Shown here: piece after piece, positions 28,949 to 39,016 of the stretch | Position numbering within the stretch: the first letter of the stretch is position 1 | How the letters are laid out: every line of letters begins with the position of its first letter | NCBI RefSeq assembly: GCF_020544405.1 | Contig: NZ_CP065410.1 | Location: forward strand, 4,402,001-4,466,000 | Reading direction: 5' to 3' | DNA from: Pseudomonas sp. IAC-BECa141 | GTDB taxonomy: Bacteria > Pseudomonadota > Gammaproteobacteria > Pseudomonadales > Pseudomonadaceae | Length of the DNA stretch: 64,000 nt | Translations under genes and position numbers: made by a program | Notes under the pieces: generated by a model | What the model saw: the letters and a program-made list of their open reading frames with translations, nothing else | Told to the model about the DNA's origin: nothing | Databases searched by the model: none

Positions 28949-31612
28949 TTAGTCTTGCGACTCTTCTTCGTCTGCGGCGTCCGCCTGCAGGTTGTCGACC
29001 GCATCGTCCGGTTCGGCGCCGGTCACGCCTTGTTCCAGCTCGACACCTTCTTCACCCTCCAGCTCGTCACCTTCGACTTCCGACGGTTCCTGGACCCGCT
29101 CCAGACCGACCAGGGTTTCATCCTTGGCCAGTTTGATCAGGGTCACACCCTGGGTGTTACGACCCAGGCTGGAAACTTCGTCGACACGGGTACGCACCAG
29201 CGTGCCCTGGTCGGAAATCAGCATGATCTCCTCGCCGTCGAGCACCTGAACTGCACCGACCAGACGGCCGTTACGCTCGTTGCTGACCATGGCGATCACG
29301 CCCTGACCGCCACGCTTGTACTCAGGGAACTCGGTGATCGCGGTGCGCTTGCCATAACCACGCTCGGAAGCGGTGAGGATCTGGCTGCCTTCTTCCGGGA
29401 TCAGCATCGAAATCAGCTTCTGCCCTTCCGGCAGACGCATGCCGCGCACACCACGAGCGGTACGGCCCATGGCACGAACGTCGGATTCCTTGAAGCGAGT
29501 CACCTTGCCGCCGTCGGAGAACAGCATCACTTCACGCGCGCCATCGGTGATGGCTGCGGAAATCAGCACGTCGCCTTCGTCCAGCTCCAGCGCGATCAGA
29601 CCGACGCTGCGCTGACGGCTGAAGGATTCCAGTGGAGTCTTCTTCACGGTGCCGTTGGCGGTGGCCATGAAGATGTAGTGACCTTCAGTGTATTCCTCGA
29701 CCGGCAGCATGGTAGTGATGTATTCACCGTCATCCAGCGGCAGCAGGTTGACCAGCGGACGACCACGGGCAGCACGGGATGCTTCCGGGATTTCGTAGGT
29801 TTTCAGCCAGTACACCTTGCCCTTGCTGGAGAACAGCAGCAGCGTGGTGTGGCTGTTGGCAACCAGCAGGTGAGCGATGTAGTCCTCATCCTTGACGCCG
29901 GTAGCCGATTTGCCTTTACCGCCACGGCGCTGGGCCTGATACGCAGCCAGCGGCTGGGTCTTGGCATAACCGCCGTGGGAGATGGTCACGACGCGCTCTT
30001 CTTCCGGGATCATGTCGCCCAGGGTCAGGTCGAGACGGGCATCGAGGATTTCGGTGCGGCGCACGTCGCCGTATTCGGCGCGGATCACTTCCAGCTCTTC
30101 GCGAATCACTTCCATCAGGCGCGTGGCGCTGTTGAGGATGCGGATCAGCTCGCCGATCTGGTTGAGGATCTCTTGATACTCGGCCAGCAGCTTTTCGTGC
30201 TCCAGACCGGTCAGACGGTGCAGACGCAGCTCCAGAATGGCTTGCGCCTGTTCCGGCGACAGGAAGTACTTGCCGTCGCGCAGACCGTATTGCGGATCGA
30301 GGTTTTCCGGACGGCACGAATCGGCACCGGCGCGCTCAACCATGGTCATCACCGCACTGGATTCCCACGGCGTGCTGACCAGCGCTTCCTTGGCTTCCGA
30401 CGGGGTCGGCGAGGCCTTGATCAGGGCGATGACCGGGTCGATGTTCGACAGGGCGACGGCCTGACCTTCGAGAATGTGACCACGCTCGCGCGCCTTGCGC
30501 AGTTCGAACACCGTGCGGCGGGTAACCACTTCGCGACGGTGACGGACGAAGGCTTCCAGCAGGTCCTTGAGGTTCAGGATCCGTGGGCGGCCGTCGATCA
30601 GCGCAACGATGTTGATGCCGAATACCGATTGCAGCTGGGTCTGGGCGTAGAGGTTGTTGAGGATAACCTCAGGCACTTCGCCGCGACGCAGTTCGATCAC
30701 GACGCGCATACCGTCCTTGTCGGACTCGTCGCGCAGCTCGGTGATGCCTTCGAGCTTCTTCTCTTTTACCAGCTCGGCGATCTTCTCGATCAGACGCGCC
30801 TTGTTCAGCTGATAAGGGAGTTCAGTGATGACGATCTGCTGACGGCCACCGACCTTGTCGATGTCTTCAATGATCGAACGGGCGCGCATGTAAATGCGGC
30901 CGCGACCCGTGCGGTAGGCTTCAATGATGCCGGCGCGACCGTTGATGATCGCGGCCGTCGGGAAGTCCGGACCGGGGATGTATTGCATCAGCTCATCGAC
31001 GGTCAGCTCAGGGTTGTCGATGAGGGCCAGGCAACCGTCGATGACTTCACCGAGGTTGTGCGGCGGAATGTTGGTTGCCATGCCCACGGCGATACCGCTG
31101 GAACCGTTGACCAGCAGGTTCGGCACGCGGGTCGGCATGACCGCCGGGATCAGTTCGGTGCCGTCGTAGTTCGGCACCCAGTCCACGGTTTCCTTGTGCA
31201 GGTCGGCCAGCAGCTCGTGCGCCAGCTTGGTCATGCGCACTTCGGTGTATCGCATGGCCGCGGCGTTGTCGCCGTCCACCGAACCGAAGTTGCCCTGGCC
31301 GTCGACCAGCAGGTAACGCAGGGAGAAAGGCTGCGCCATGCGGACGATAGTGTCGTACACCGCGGTATCACCGTGCGGGTGATACTTACCGATCACGTCG
31401 CCGACGACACGGGCAGATTTCTTGTACGGCTTGTTGAAGTCGTTGCCCAGCTCGCTCATCGCGAACAGCACGCGACGGTGCACGGGCTTCAAGCCATCGC
31501 GCGCATCCGGCAGTGCACGGCCGACGATCACGCTCATCGCGTAGTCGAGATAGGACTGTTTCAGCTCGTCTTCGATATTGACCGGGAGGATTTCTTTGGC
31601 CAGTTCGCCCAT
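28949..31612 (-). CDS. gyrA: DNA gyrase subunit A
   Basis: An 887-residue type II topoisomerase subunit, starting [20 protein letters not shown]. The catalytic tyrosine is in [10 protein letters not shown]. The quinolone-resistance region reads [17 protein letters not shown], with Thr at the Ser83 position (usual in Pseudomonas) and Asp at 87, so no classic resistance change is seen. The C-terminal beta-pinwheel ends in an acidic tail ([10 protein letters not shown]). An in-frame upstream extension to 31696 is not needed. Confidence 0.98.
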   Translation of the reverse strand: MGELAKEILPVNIEDELKQSYLDYAMSVIVGRALPDARDGLKPVHRRVLFAMSELGNDFNKPYKKSARVVGDVIGKYHPHGDTAVYDTIVRMAQPFSLRYLLVDGQGNFGSVDGDNAAAMRYTEVRMTKLAHELLADLHKETVDWVPNYDGTELIPAVMPTRVPNLLVNGSSGIAVGMATNIPPHNLGEVIDGCLALIDNPELTVDELMQYIPGPDFPTAAIINGRAGIIEAYRTGRGRIYMRARSIIEDIDKVGGRQQIVITELPYQLNKARLIEKIAELVKEKKLEGITELRDESDKDGMRVVIELRRGEVPEVILNNLYAQTQLQSVFGINIVALIDGRPRILNLKDLLEAFVRHRREVVTRRTVFELRKARERGHILEGQAVALSNIDPVIALIKASPTPSEAKEALVSTPWESSAVMTMVERAGADSCRPENLDPQYGLRDGKYFLSPEQAQAILELRLHRLTGLEHEKLLAEYQEILNQIGELIRILNSATRLMEVIREELEVIRAEYGDVRRTEILDARLDLTLGDMIPEEERVVTISHGGYAKTQPLAAYQAQRRGGKGKSATGVKDEDYIAHLLVANSHTTLLLFSSKGKVYWLKTYEIPEASRAARGRPLVNLLPLDDGEYITTMLPVEEYTEGHYIFMATANGTVKKTPLESFSRQRSVGLIALELDEGDVLISAAITDGAREVMLFSDGGKVTRFKESDVRAMGRTARGVRGMRLPEGQKLISMLIPEEGSQILTASERGYGKRTAITEFPEYKRGGQGVIAMVSNERNGRLVGAVQVLDGEEIMLISDQGTLVRTRVDEVSSLGRNTQGVTLIKLAKDETLVGLERVQEPSEVEGDELEGEEGVELEQGVTGAEPDDAVDNLQADAADEEESQD

Positions 31613-32051
31613 GAGAAGCCTGATTCCTTTTTCTGGTGAAACTTCGCCATATCCATAGGGGACGCACGAAGCTCGTCGATGCAGGCCGAGTGCCATGCGC
31701 CGACTTACGACAAATCGACAAGTTGACCCTGGATTTGCGCAGTGAAGACAACCCCGTGGGACTGCCTCGGAAAACGCCGGATGTTATCACAAGAGCCGCC
31801 ACGCACCTATCCCCCAGATGCGCATGGAGCATAGTTAGATGACCGATGACAGGCTTAACGGGGACGAGAGAGGCTCAGAGCTTCCCTGAATGCAAATTTG
31901 AGGTCAGGTTTGGGGATGTTTATTGACATTTATGGCCTCATCGCTGGCACGTCGAGTCGTCGCACCGCAGCTCCCACAAGATCGGCGGCATGCACAAAAC
32001 CTGTGGGAGCTGGCTTGCCAGTGATAGCGTCCGAACAGACGCCAGAGTCAA
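31613..32051. other. Intergenic region between mtnA and gyrA
   Basis: This 439-base stretch holds the gyrA leader and promoter, which I could not locate with confidence, and a REP element near its mtnA end. Short open frames in it have no ribosome binding site or family resemblance. Confidence 0.6.
32003..32029. repeat. REP element (GAGCTGGCTTGCCAG type)
   Basis: Contains GTGGGAGCTGGCTTGCCAG followed by TGATAGCG, a REP sequence common in P. fluorescens-group genomes with an internal CTGGC/GCCAG palindrome. A diverged inverted copy of the CTCCCAC part lies at 31970-31978, so this may be a decayed REP doublet. It sits 3' of mtnA. Confidence 0.75.
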
Positions 32052-33128
32052 TCAATGCAGGCGCTTGCGGCACATCAACTGCGCCATTTTCGCGGTATCC
32101 GGCCGTTCGACGATGCCTTTCTCGGTGACGATCGCATCGATCAGGTCTGCCGGGGTCACGTCAAACACCGGGTTGAACGCTTCAACTTCAGCGCCGACGC
32201 GCTTGCCGCCAACTTCCAGCAATTCGGCGCCGGCGCGCTCTTCGATCGGGATGTCATCACCGCTGGCCAGATTCATGTCGATGGTCGAACTCGGCGCCAC
32301 CACCATGAAACGAACGCCATGATGCATGGCGTTGACTGCCAGTTGATAGGTGCCAATCTTGTTCGCCACGTCGCCGTTGGCCGTGATCCGGTCGGCGCCG
32401 ACGATCACCCAGGTCACGCCTTTGGTTTTCATGATGTGCGCAGCGGCGGAGTCAGCGTTCAGGGTCACCGGAATGCCTTCGTTGGCCAGTTCCCACGCGG
32501 TCAGGCGCGAGCCTTGCAGCCACGGCCGGGTTTCGTCGGCGTAGACGCGCTCGACCATACCCTCGATGAATGCTGCGCGAATCACTCCGAGTGCCGTGCC
32601 GAAACCGCCGGTGGCCAGGGCGCCGGTGTTGCAGTGCGTCAGAATGGCCTGAGCATTGCCCTGATGCTTGCGGATCAGGTCAACGCCGAGCTGGGCCATG
32701 GTCAGGTTGGCTTCGCGATCGCTTTCATGGATGGCGATGGCTTCGGCCTCCAGCGTCGCCAGCGGATCGGCGTTTTCTTTCAACCGGTCCAGCCGGTCAT
32801 GCATGCGGTTCAACGCCCAGAACAGATTCACCGCCGTCGGCCGGGAATCGGCCAGCAGCATGAAATCCTCTTCCAGCGCCGCGTACCAGTCGCCACCTTC
32901 GGCAATCCGGGCACGGGCGGCCAGCACGATGCCGTAGGCCGCACTGATGCCGATGGCCGGCGCACCGCGCACTACCATCGAACGAATCGCCTCGGCCACG
33001 CCGGCGGCGCTGGTGTAGGCGATCCAGTTTTCCTCGAACGGCAAAACGCGCTGATCCAGCAGGTGGAGCGCGCCATCACGCCAATCGATGGCCTTTACTT
33101 TCTCCGCAGCCAATAGTCGATCGCGCAT
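32052..33128 (-). CDS. mtnA: S-methyl-5-thioribose-1-phosphate isomerase
   Basis: A 358-residue eIF2B-like isomerase of methionine salvage that converts methylthioribose-1-phosphate to methylthioribulose-1-phosphate. Motifs include [34 protein letters not shown] (catalytic Cys in HCNTG) and [19 protein letters not shown] (catalytic Asp in GADRI). It is divergent from the MTA deaminase gene at 33237, joining two steps of the same salvage route. Confidence 0.95.
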   Translation of the reverse strand: MRDRLLAAEKVKAIDWRDGALHLLDQRVLPFEENWIAYTSAAGVAEAIRSMVVRGAPAIGISAAYGIVLAARARIAEGGDWYAALEEDFMLLADSRPTAVNLFWALNRMHDRLDRLKENADPLATLEAEAIAIHESDREANLTMAQLGVDLIRKHQGNAQAILTHCNTGALATGGFGTALGVIRAAFIEGMVERVYADETRPWLQGSRLTAWELANEGIPVTLNADSAAAHIMKTKGVTWVIVGADRITANGDVANKIGTYQLAVNAMHHGVRFMVVAPSSTIDMNLASGDDIPIEERAGAELLEVGGKRVGAEVEAFNPVFDVTPADLIDAIVTEKGIVERPDTAKMAQLMCRKRLH

Positions 33129-33161
33129 CCCTCACCCCGCACTCATGAACAAAAGCCGCCG

Positions 33162-33199
33162 ATTATAGCGATCCCCCCGCGAAGACGCTCGGGTATACT
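33162..33199. promoter_or_regulatory. Candidate divergent promoter elements for mtnA and the MTA deaminase gene
   Basis: On the minus strand a consensus -10 TATAAT (33162-33167) faces mtnA, 34 bases from its start. On the plus strand TATACT (33194-33199) lies 38 bases before ATG 33237. Neither has a good -35 at 16-18 bases, so the assignment rests on the -10 boxes and position. Confidence 0.45.
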
Positions 33200-33236
33200 T
33201 CGCCATCCTTTACAAAAGCACTGGAACCGACCCTCG

Positions 33237-34571
33237 ATGCCGAAACCTGCCGTTGCGCTCGACTTATTATTGCTGCCGACCTGGCTGGTACCCGTCGAAC
33301 CTGCAGGCGTTGTGCTCAAGGAGCATGGCCTGGGCATCCGCGACGGCCGCATCGTGTTTATCGGCCCGCGCGCCGAAGCGCTGAAGTGTAACGCCGCCGA
33401 AGTCCGCGAACTGCCGGACGTACTGCTCAGTCCCGGTCTGATCAACGCTCACGGCCACGCCGCGATGACGCTGTTTCGGGGCCTGGCCGACGATCTGCCG
33501 CTGATGACCTGGCTGGAAAACCACATCTGGCCGGCCGAGGGCAAATGGGTCGATGAAGATTTTGTGCGTGACGGCACCGATCTGGCCATCGCCGAACAGA
33601 TAAAAGGTGGCATCACCTGTTTTTCGGACATGTACTTCTTCCCGAAGGTTGCCAGCGAGCGCGTGCACAACAGCGGAATCCGCGCACAGATTGCGATTCC
33701 GATCCTCGACTTCCCGATTCCGGGGGCCGCCAGCGCCGATGAAGCCATTCGTCAGGGCGTCGAACTGTTCGGCGACCTCAAGCATCACGAGCGCATCAAG
33801 ATCACTTTCGGCCCTCATGCACCCTACACGGTTGGCGATGAGAACCTGGAAAAAATCCGTGTGATCGCCGAAGAGCTGGACGCCTCGATCCACATGCACG
33901 TCCACGAAACCGCTTTCGAAGTACAGCAAGCAGTCGAACAGCGCGGCGAACGCCCGCTGGCCCGGCTCGGTCGCCTCGGCCTGCTCGGCCCGCGCTTCCA
34001 GGCCGTGCACATGACCCAGATCAGCGATGACGACCTGGCGTTGCTGGTAGAAAGCAACACCAGCGTGATCCACTGCCCGGAGTCGAACCTGAAACTGGCC
34101 AGCGGTTTCTGCCCGGTGGAGCGCCTGTGGCAGGCCGGGGTCAACGTCGCGGTCGGCACCGATGGCGCCGCGAGCAACAATGACCTGGACCTGCTGGGCG
34201 AAACCCGCACCGCCGCCCTGCTGGCCAAAGCCGTCGCCGGCTCGGCCACCGCGCTGGACGCCCATCGGGCGCTGCGCATGGCCACGCTGAACGGCGCGCG
34301 AGCCTTGGGGATCGAAGCCGAGACCGGCTCGCTGGAACTCGGCAAGGCGGCAGACATCGTCGCCTTCGACCTGTCCGGCCTGGCGCAGCAACCGGTCTAT
34401 GACCCGGTCTCGCAGCTTATTTACGCCACCGGCCGCGACTGCGTGAAACACCTGTGGGTTGCCGGCAAGCAGTTGCTCGACGACCGCCGTCTGACCCGCC
34501 TGGACGAACAACAGCTCGGCGAAACCGCCCGGGCCTGGGGCCGTCGCATCAGCGGCCACACCGAATCGTAA
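33237..34571 (+). CDS. mtaD: 5'-Methylthioadenosine / S-adenosylhomocysteine deaminase (TRZ/ATZ family)
   Basis: A 444-residue amidohydrolase. Zn ligands appear in [13 protein letters not shown] (HxH), [18 protein letters not shown] and [19 protein letters not shown] (metal-binding Asp). The orthologous position in P. aeruginosa (PA3170, between mtnA and ubiG) encodes a methylthioadenosine deaminase that makes methylthioinosine for salvage; I assign the same role by context and family. MTA is a by-product of polyamine and acyl-homoserine-lactone synthesis. It is followed by ubiG after 57 bases. Confidence 0.87.
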   Translation: MPKPAVALDLLLLPTWLVPVEPAGVVLKEHGLGIRDGRIVFIGPRAEALKCNAAEVRELPDVLLSPGLINAHGHAAMTLFRGLADDLPLMTWLENHIWPAEGKWVDEDFVRDGTDLAIAEQIKGGITCFSDMYFFPKVASERVHNSGIRAQIAIPILDFPIPGAASADEAIRQGVELFGDLKHHERIKITFGPHAPYTVGDENLEKIRVIAEELDASIHMHVHETAFEVQQAVEQRGERPLARLGRLGLLGPRFQAVHMTQISDDDLALLVESNTSVIHCPESNLKLASGFCPVERLWQAGVNVAVGTDGAASNNDLDLLGETRTAALLAKAVAGSATALDAHRALRMATLNGARALGIEAETGSLELGKAADIVAFDLSGLAQQPVYDPVSQLIYATGRDCVKHLWVAGKQLLDDRRLTRLDEQQLGETARAWGRRISGHTES

Positions 34572-34628
34572 ACACCCCGGGCAGACTCCGGGGCTACAGC
34601 CCTTTTTCAAGTTTTAGAGGATTGAATC

Positions 34629-35327
34629 ATGAGCAACGTCGACCACGCCGAAATCGCCAAATTCGAAGCCCTGGCCCATCGCTGGTGGGATCGCGAAAGC
34701 GAATTCAAACCGCTGCACGACATTAATCCGCTGCGGGTCAACTGGATTGACGAACGGGTCAATCTGGCCGGCAAGAAGGTTCTGGACGTCGGTTGCGGCG
34801 GCGGCATCCTCAGCGAAGCCATGGCCCAGCGCGGCGCGACCGTGACCGGCATCGACATGGGCGAAGCGCCGTTGGCGGTCGCGCAACTGCATCAGCTGGA
34901 GTCCGGCGTGAACGTTGAGTACCGGCAGATCACCGCCGAAGCCCTGGCCGAAGAAATGCCCGAGCAGTTCGACGTCGTCACCTGCCTGGAAATGCTCGAG
35001 CACGTACCGGATCCATCCTCGGTGATCCGTGCCTGCTTCCGCATGGTCAAGCCCGGCGGCCAGGTGTTCTTCTCCACCATCAACCGCAACCCGAAGGCGT
35101 ACCTGTTCGCCATCGTCGGCGCCGAATACATCATGAAGCTGCTGCCGCGCGGCACCCACGACTTCAAGAAATTCATCCGCCCTTCCGAGCTCGGCGCCTG
35201 GAGCCGCATGGCCGGCCTGACCGTCAAGGACATCATCGGTCTGACCTACAACCCGCTGACCAAGCACTACAAACTGTCGGCGGACGTTGACGTCAACTAC
35301 ATGATCCAGACCCTGCGCGAGGAATAA
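34629..35327 (+). CDS. ubiG: Ubiquinone biosynthesis O-methyltransferase UbiG
   Basis: A 232-residue SAM methyltransferase for both O-methylation steps of ubiquinone synthesis. It opens with [17 protein letters not shown], a UbiG hallmark, then [17 protein letters not shown] (motif I), [14 protein letters not shown] and [13 protein letters not shown]. It starts four bases before mupP on the downstream side, so the two are probably co-transcribed. Confidence 0.97.
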   Translation: MSNVDHAEIAKFEALAHRWWDRESEFKPLHDINPLRVNWIDERVNLAGKKVLDVGCGGGILSEAMAQRGATVTGIDMGEAPLAVAQLHQLESGVNVEYRQITAEALAEEMPEQFDVVTCLEMLEHVPDPSSVIRACFRMVKPGGQVFFSTINRNPKAYLFAIVGAEYIMKLLPRGTHDFKKFIRPSELGAWSRMAGLTVKDIIGLTYNPLTKHYKLSADVDVNYMIQTLREE

Positions 35328-35331
35328 GCCG

Positions 35332-36003
35332 ATGGCCATCAGAGCAGTCCTTTTCGACATGGACGGCACTCTGCTCGACACCGCGCCGGACTTCATCGCC
35401 ATCTGCCAGGCGATGCGCGCGGATCGTGGCTTGCCGCCCATGAACGACAAACACATCCGCGATGAAATTTCCGGCGGTGCCAAGGCCATGGTCGCGGTGA
35501 CATTCTCGATGGATCCGGAGTCGCCGGGTTTCGAGGAACTGCGCCTGGAGTTCCTTGAGCGCTACCTCGTCGGTTGCGCCGTGCACAGCAAGCTGTTCGA
35601 GGGCATGGGCGAATTGCTGGCCGACATCGAGAAAGCCAATCTGGTCTGGGGCGTGGTCACTAACAAACCGCTGCGCTTCGCCGAGCCGATCATGCAGCAA
35701 CTGGGGCTGGCCGAGCGCTCGGCACTGCTGATCTGCCCGGATCACGTGAAGAACAGCAAGCCGGATCCCGAGATGCTGATCCTCGCCTGCAAGATGCTTG
35801 ATCTGGATCCGTCGACCGTTCTGTTTATCGGCGATGATCTGCGCGATATCGAATCCGGCCGTGACGCCGGCACCAGGACCGCTGCCGTGACCTATGGCTA
35901 CATTCACCCGGACGACAACCCTCGGCACTGGGGCGCGGACGTGGTGGTGGATCATCCGCTGGAGCTGCGCAAGGTGCTGGATAACGCACTTTGCAGCTGC
36001 TGA
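35332..36003 (+). CDS. mupP: HAD phosphatase, N-acetylmuramic acid 6-phosphate phosphatase MupP
   Basis: A 223-residue HAD subfamily IA phosphatase: [15 protein letters not shown] (nucleophile and acid/base Asp), [10 protein letters not shown] (motif II Thr), [10 protein letters not shown] (motif III Lys) and [12 protein letters not shown] (motif IV). It was long annotated as phosphoglycolate phosphatase. In Pseudomonas the gene between ubiG and yciK is MupP, which acts in anhydro-MurNAc recycling and affects intrinsic fosfomycin and beta-lactam tolerance; I rely on synteny for that name. Confidence 0.88.
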   Translation: MAIRAVLFDMDGTLLDTAPDFIAICQAMRADRGLPPMNDKHIRDEISGGAKAMVAVTFSMDPESPGFEELRLEFLERYLVGCAVHSKLFEGMGELLADIEKANLVWGVVTNKPLRFAEPIMQQLGLAERSALLICPDHVKNSKPDPEMLILACKMLDLDPSTVLFIGDDLRDIESGRDAGTRTAAVTYGYIHPDDNPRHWGADVVVDHPLELRKVLDNALCSC

Positions 36004-36028
36004 GGCCTGACGCGGAGCGTTATTGGCT

Positions 36029-36063
36029 GCATTCCCGCGCCGACGGTTCGACGTGGGAATGAT
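36029..36063. repeat. Short palindromic repeat (CATTCCCGCG type)
   Basis: CATTCCCGCG and an inverted CGTGGGAATG flank a short spacer between mupP and yciK. The same type of inverted repeat is seen at 58243-58275, which suggests a dispersed extragenic element rather than a unique site. Confidence 0.5.
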
Positions 36064-36085
36064 CTGACTCTTGATGAGGTTTTTT

Positions 36086-36826
36086 ATGTTTGATTACTCC
36101 GCTCGCCCCGAATTGCTCAAGGATCGGGTCATTCTGGTCACCGGTGCCGGTCGTGGCATCGGCGCGGCTGCCGCCAAGACCTACGCCGCCCACGGCGCGA
36201 CCGTGCTGTTGCTGGGCAAGACCGAAGCCAACCTGACCCAGGTCTACGACGAGATCGAAGCGGCCGGGCATCCGCAGCCGGCCGTAATCCCGTTCAACCT
36301 CGAAACCGCCCTGCCCCATCAATACGATGAGCTGGCGGCGATGATCGAGACCGAGTTCGGCCACCTCGACGGCCTGCTGCACAACGCCTCGATCATCGGC
36401 CCGCGCACGCCGATCGAGCAGTTGTCCGGTGAAAACTTCATGCGCGTCATGCAGGTCAACGTCAACGCCACTTTCATGCTGACCAGCACGCTGTTGCCGC
36501 TGCTCAAACTGTCGCAGGACGCGTCGGTGGTCTTCACCTCCAGCAGTGTCGGGCGCAAGGGTCGTGCTTACTGGGGCGCCTATGGCGTGTCGAAGTTCGC
36601 CACCGAAGGCTTGATGCAAACCCTGGCCGACGAAGTCGAAAACGTGGCCCCGGTGCGCTCCAACAGCATCAACCCGGGTGCCACCCGCACCAGCATGCGC
36701 GCCCAGGCTTACCCGGGTGAAAACCCGCTGAACAACCCGACACCGGAAGAGATCATGCCGGTCTATCTGTACCTGATGGGCCCCGACAGCACCGGTATCA
36801 ATGGCCAGGCCTTCAACGCCCAGTAA
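36086..36826 (+). CDS. YciK-like short-chain dehydrogenase/reductase
   Basis: A 246-residue classical SDR: LVTGAGRGIGAAAAKTYA (NAD(P) binding), LLHNASIIG (NNAG-equivalent) and AYGVSKFATEG (catalytic Tyr-x3-Lys), with SSSVG supplying the serine. Family members are called YciK in enterics; the physiological substrate is not settled. ATG 36086 has GAGG seven bases upstream and is preferred over the ATGs at 36071 and 36074. Confidence 0.9.
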   Translation: MFDYSARPELLKDRVILVTGAGRGIGAAAAKTYAAHGATVLLLGKTEANLTQVYDEIEAAGHPQPAVIPFNLETALPHQYDELAAMIETEFGHLDGLLHNASIIGPRTPIEQLSGENFMRVMQVNVNATFMLTSTLLPLLKLSQDASVVFTSSSVGRKGRAYWGAYGVSKFATEGLMQTLADEVENVAPVRSNSINPGATRTSMRAQAYPGENPLNNPTPEEIMPVYLYLMGPDSTGINGQAFNAQ

Positions 36827-37188
36827 TACCATACGTCGCATTTGTTGCCGTGGCGGAATCCCGTCGCGGCATGCAATTGCCGCTCTGAGTAGCGCAAACT
36901 CAGTCAAATATCCATCATCTTTACCGCCTACAAAGTCCCAACCTGTTGATTCAAAACGGTTTTCAAACAATATGAACCGTATGGCACGACTTTCGCTCTA
37001 CATTTCCTCAAAGCACGCCGAGTGAAGGCAGTCGGGCGAGGCCCGATTCGATAGCTGACTAATCGTCATCGCGCAGACTAAACTTGTGACAAATGTCCTA
37101 CGGGACTGATGGATCAGTATGACGCGCAGCCCATAGCCGCTCTCACCCAGCCTGTAAGACAGACTTACTGCTTAGGGGCTCACGCCAT
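36827..37188. other. Intergenic region before the GGDEF gene
   Basis: A 362-base AT-richer stretch. It contains a small hairpin TCGGG/CCCGA (about 37032-37046) and the leader of the diguanylate cyclase gene. An 81-base plus-strand open frame here lacks a ribosome binding site. No RNA gene is recognisable. Confidence 0.5.
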
Positions 37189-38115
37189 ATGAAATCACCC
37201 TCCCAGACCACTGCAATTGACTTCGACAGTGCCAAATTGCAACGCCTGGGCTTTGGTCAGCATCCGTCTCTGCTGGCGCGACCTGTCAGCCTGGCGCAAT
37301 TGCGCCAGCAAATGAGCCTGCAACTGCAAACCAGCCTCGAGCCACAACGCATCCTCGGTCTGTTTTTCCGCGAAGTTCAGCGCCTCGTGCCGCTGGACGC
37401 TCTGACTTATATGCACAGCGGCAGCGACCTGCGCCTGGAATTCGGCGCCCGCGGACACCACTCGGCCAGTTACAGCCTCAGTCACGAAGGCGAGCACATG
37501 GGTGAACTGGTATTCCGCCGCAACCAGCGCTTCAGCGAACAGGAACTGGGCAATCTCGAGTCGCTGCTGTCGGCCCTGCTGTATCCGATGCGCAATGCCC
37601 TGCTGTACCGTGCCGCCACGCAAAGCGCCTTGCGTGATCCGTTGACCGGTGCCGGCAACCGCATTGCCATGGAGCAGACGCTGCAACGGGAAATCGAGAT
37701 GTCCCGCCGGCACCTGCAACCGCTGTCGTTGCTGATGCTGGACATCGATCATTTCAAACAGGTCAACGACCTTCACGGCCACGGCGCTGGCGATGACGTA
37801 CTCAAAGCCGTAGCCGCATCGATCAAGGGCCAATTGCGCAATGTCGACATGGTGTTTCGCTATGGCGGCGAAGAGTTTCTGATCCTGCTGTCCAACACCG
37901 CCCGCGATGCGGCCGCCATGGTCGGCGAGCGCCTGCGTCAGGCAGCGCAGGCCCAGGATTACTACGCCAATAATCAATTGATCGAACTCACCGTGAGCCT
38001 CGGCTGCTCGACCCTGTTGCCGGGCGAATCCGCCGACAGCCTGCTGCGCCGCGCCGACAGCGCGCTATATGTCGCCAAGCGCGAGGGTCGCAATCGCCTG
38101 ACCATGGCGGGCTGA
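37189..38115 (+). CDS. Diguanylate cyclase (GGDEF), cytoplasmic
   Basis: A 308-residue protein. Residues about 45-145 look like a GAF-type sensory region (LFFREVQRLVPLDALTYM), and about 150-305 are a GGDEF domain. The active site reads GGEEF, the metal-binding Asp is in LLMLDIDHFKQVND, and RNVD five residues before GGEEF is a canonical inhibitory I-site. So it should make c-di-GMP and be product-inhibited. No membrane segment is seen. It stands alone and converges on undA across a shared terminator. The ligand of the N-terminal part is unknown. Confidence 0.92.
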   Translation: MKSPSQTTAIDFDSAKLQRLGFGQHPSLLARPVSLAQLRQQMSLQLQTSLEPQRILGLFFREVQRLVPLDALTYMHSGSDLRLEFGARGHHSASYSLSHEGEHMGELVFRRNQRFSEQELGNLESLLSALLYPMRNALLYRAATQSALRDPLTGAGNRIAMEQTLQREIEMSRRHLQPLSLLMLDIDHFKQVNDLHGHGAGDDVLKAVAASIKGQLRNVDMVFRYGGEEFLILLSNTARDAAAMVGERLRQAAQAQDYYANNQLIELTVSLGCSTLLPGESADSLLRRADSALYVAKREGRNRLTMAG

Positions 38116-38130
38116 TTTTTCGCAGCCGAC

Positions 38131-38160
38131 AAAAACGGGAGCCGAGGCTCCCGTTTTTTA
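38131..38160. terminator. Bidirectional terminator between the GGDEF gene and undA
   Basis: ACGGGAGCC and GGCTCCCGT form a nine-base stem around a GA-containing loop, flanked by five A on one side and seven T on the other. It serves the convergent genes ending at 38115 and 38176. Confidence 0.9.
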
Positions 38161-38175
38161 TTGATGTCGCCGAAA

Positions 38176-38970
38176 TCAGCTCTCGACCAGCGCCCGACGC
38201 TCACGTCCGACCATCACCCGCTCCGACAGCTCAAGCTGCATGCAGCGCTCCAGAAACAGGTACATGTAGTCGTAGCTCTTGCAAATCGCCTGTCGCAGTT
38301 CCACCTGCAAGGCCTTGCTAGGGTTCGTCCCGGCCAGGGTGCAGATGATCTCCAGTGCTTCCCAAGGGTGGGCATCGTCGTACTGGGCGTGCATCTTCAG
38401 CCACTTCATCGCCCGCTTGCGATCCTCTTCAGGGAAGGCGGCGGCATAGACACCCGTCGAACACACCAGCGCCGACCACTCCCCGGTCGCGCCTTCGATG
38501 GCGTAGTTGGTGGCCGCAATGGCCACGATCAGTGAATCCGCCGAACTGGTGTGCCAGCACCAATGGCTCAGAGCATGCAGCTCCGGTGGCACTTGCTGCG
38601 CCTGCAAATCTTCCAGGCTCACCCCATGGGCCCGGCTCCAGTGCAGCCAGTAATCGGCATGGTTGAGTTCAACGCGGATGTTGCGCATCAACCAGCGCCG
38701 CGCCATGTCTTCACCCGGGTGACGGGCGAATTTGGTTTTGGTGAGGTTCTGCGCCATGTACAAGGCGAATTGCTCAACGACGGGCCAGCCCCCGATCAGG
38801 TACTGGCGCATGGTTTTGGCGCTGAGCTTGTTATCACGCATGCGCAGATAAAGTTCATGTTCGACAACCCGGCGTTTGCTCTCGCTGCAATCCTGGATCA
38901 ACTGTTGCGCCCAGGCGGGATAACTTGCAGCTTCCATGAGTGGTCCGGTTCGGTTGAATGTGTCGATCAC
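38176..38970 (-). CDS. undA: UndA, diiron oxidase making 1-undecene from lauric acid
   Basis: A 264-residue haem-oxygenase-fold diiron protein, often annotated as a TenA family regulator. With the GTG start at 38970, preceded by AAGGAG, numbering places the metal ligands exactly as in UndA: E101 and H104 in RVELNHADYW, E159 in NYAIEGATG, and H194, D198 and H201 in KMHAQYDDAHPWE. The start IDTFNRTGPLMEAASYPAW also matches what I recall of P. fluorescens UndA. The enzyme oxidatively decarboxylates medium-chain fatty acids to volatile 1-alkenes. It is a single-gene unit. The longer upstream open frame is not used. Confidence 0.92.
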   Translation of the reverse strand: MIDTFNRTGPLMEAASYPAWAQQLIQDCSESKRRVVEHELYLRMRDNKLSAKTMRQYLIGGWPVVEQFALYMAQNLTKTKFARHPGEDMARRWLMRNIRVELNHADYWLHWSRAHGVSLEDLQAQQVPPELHALSHWCWHTSSADSLIVAIAATNYAIEGATGEWSALVCSTGVYAAAFPEEDRKRAMKWLKMHAQYDDAHPWEALEIICTLAGTNPSKALQVELRQAICKSYDYMYLFLERCMQLELSERVMVGRERRALVES

Positions 38971-39016
38971 TGTTCGGCTCCTTTTGATTTGTGATTGTAA
39001 GGATCGGCAAGAGACT

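Noticed and set aside
23971..31639. Several plus-strand frames of 596 to 894 codons
   Set aside because: All lie antisense to tyrA-aroA, hisC, pheA and gyrA; translations have no recognisable motifs.
31613..31800. Small open frame upstream of gyrA
   Set aside because: No start signal and no resemblance to leader peptides; region is treated as gyrA promoter and leader.
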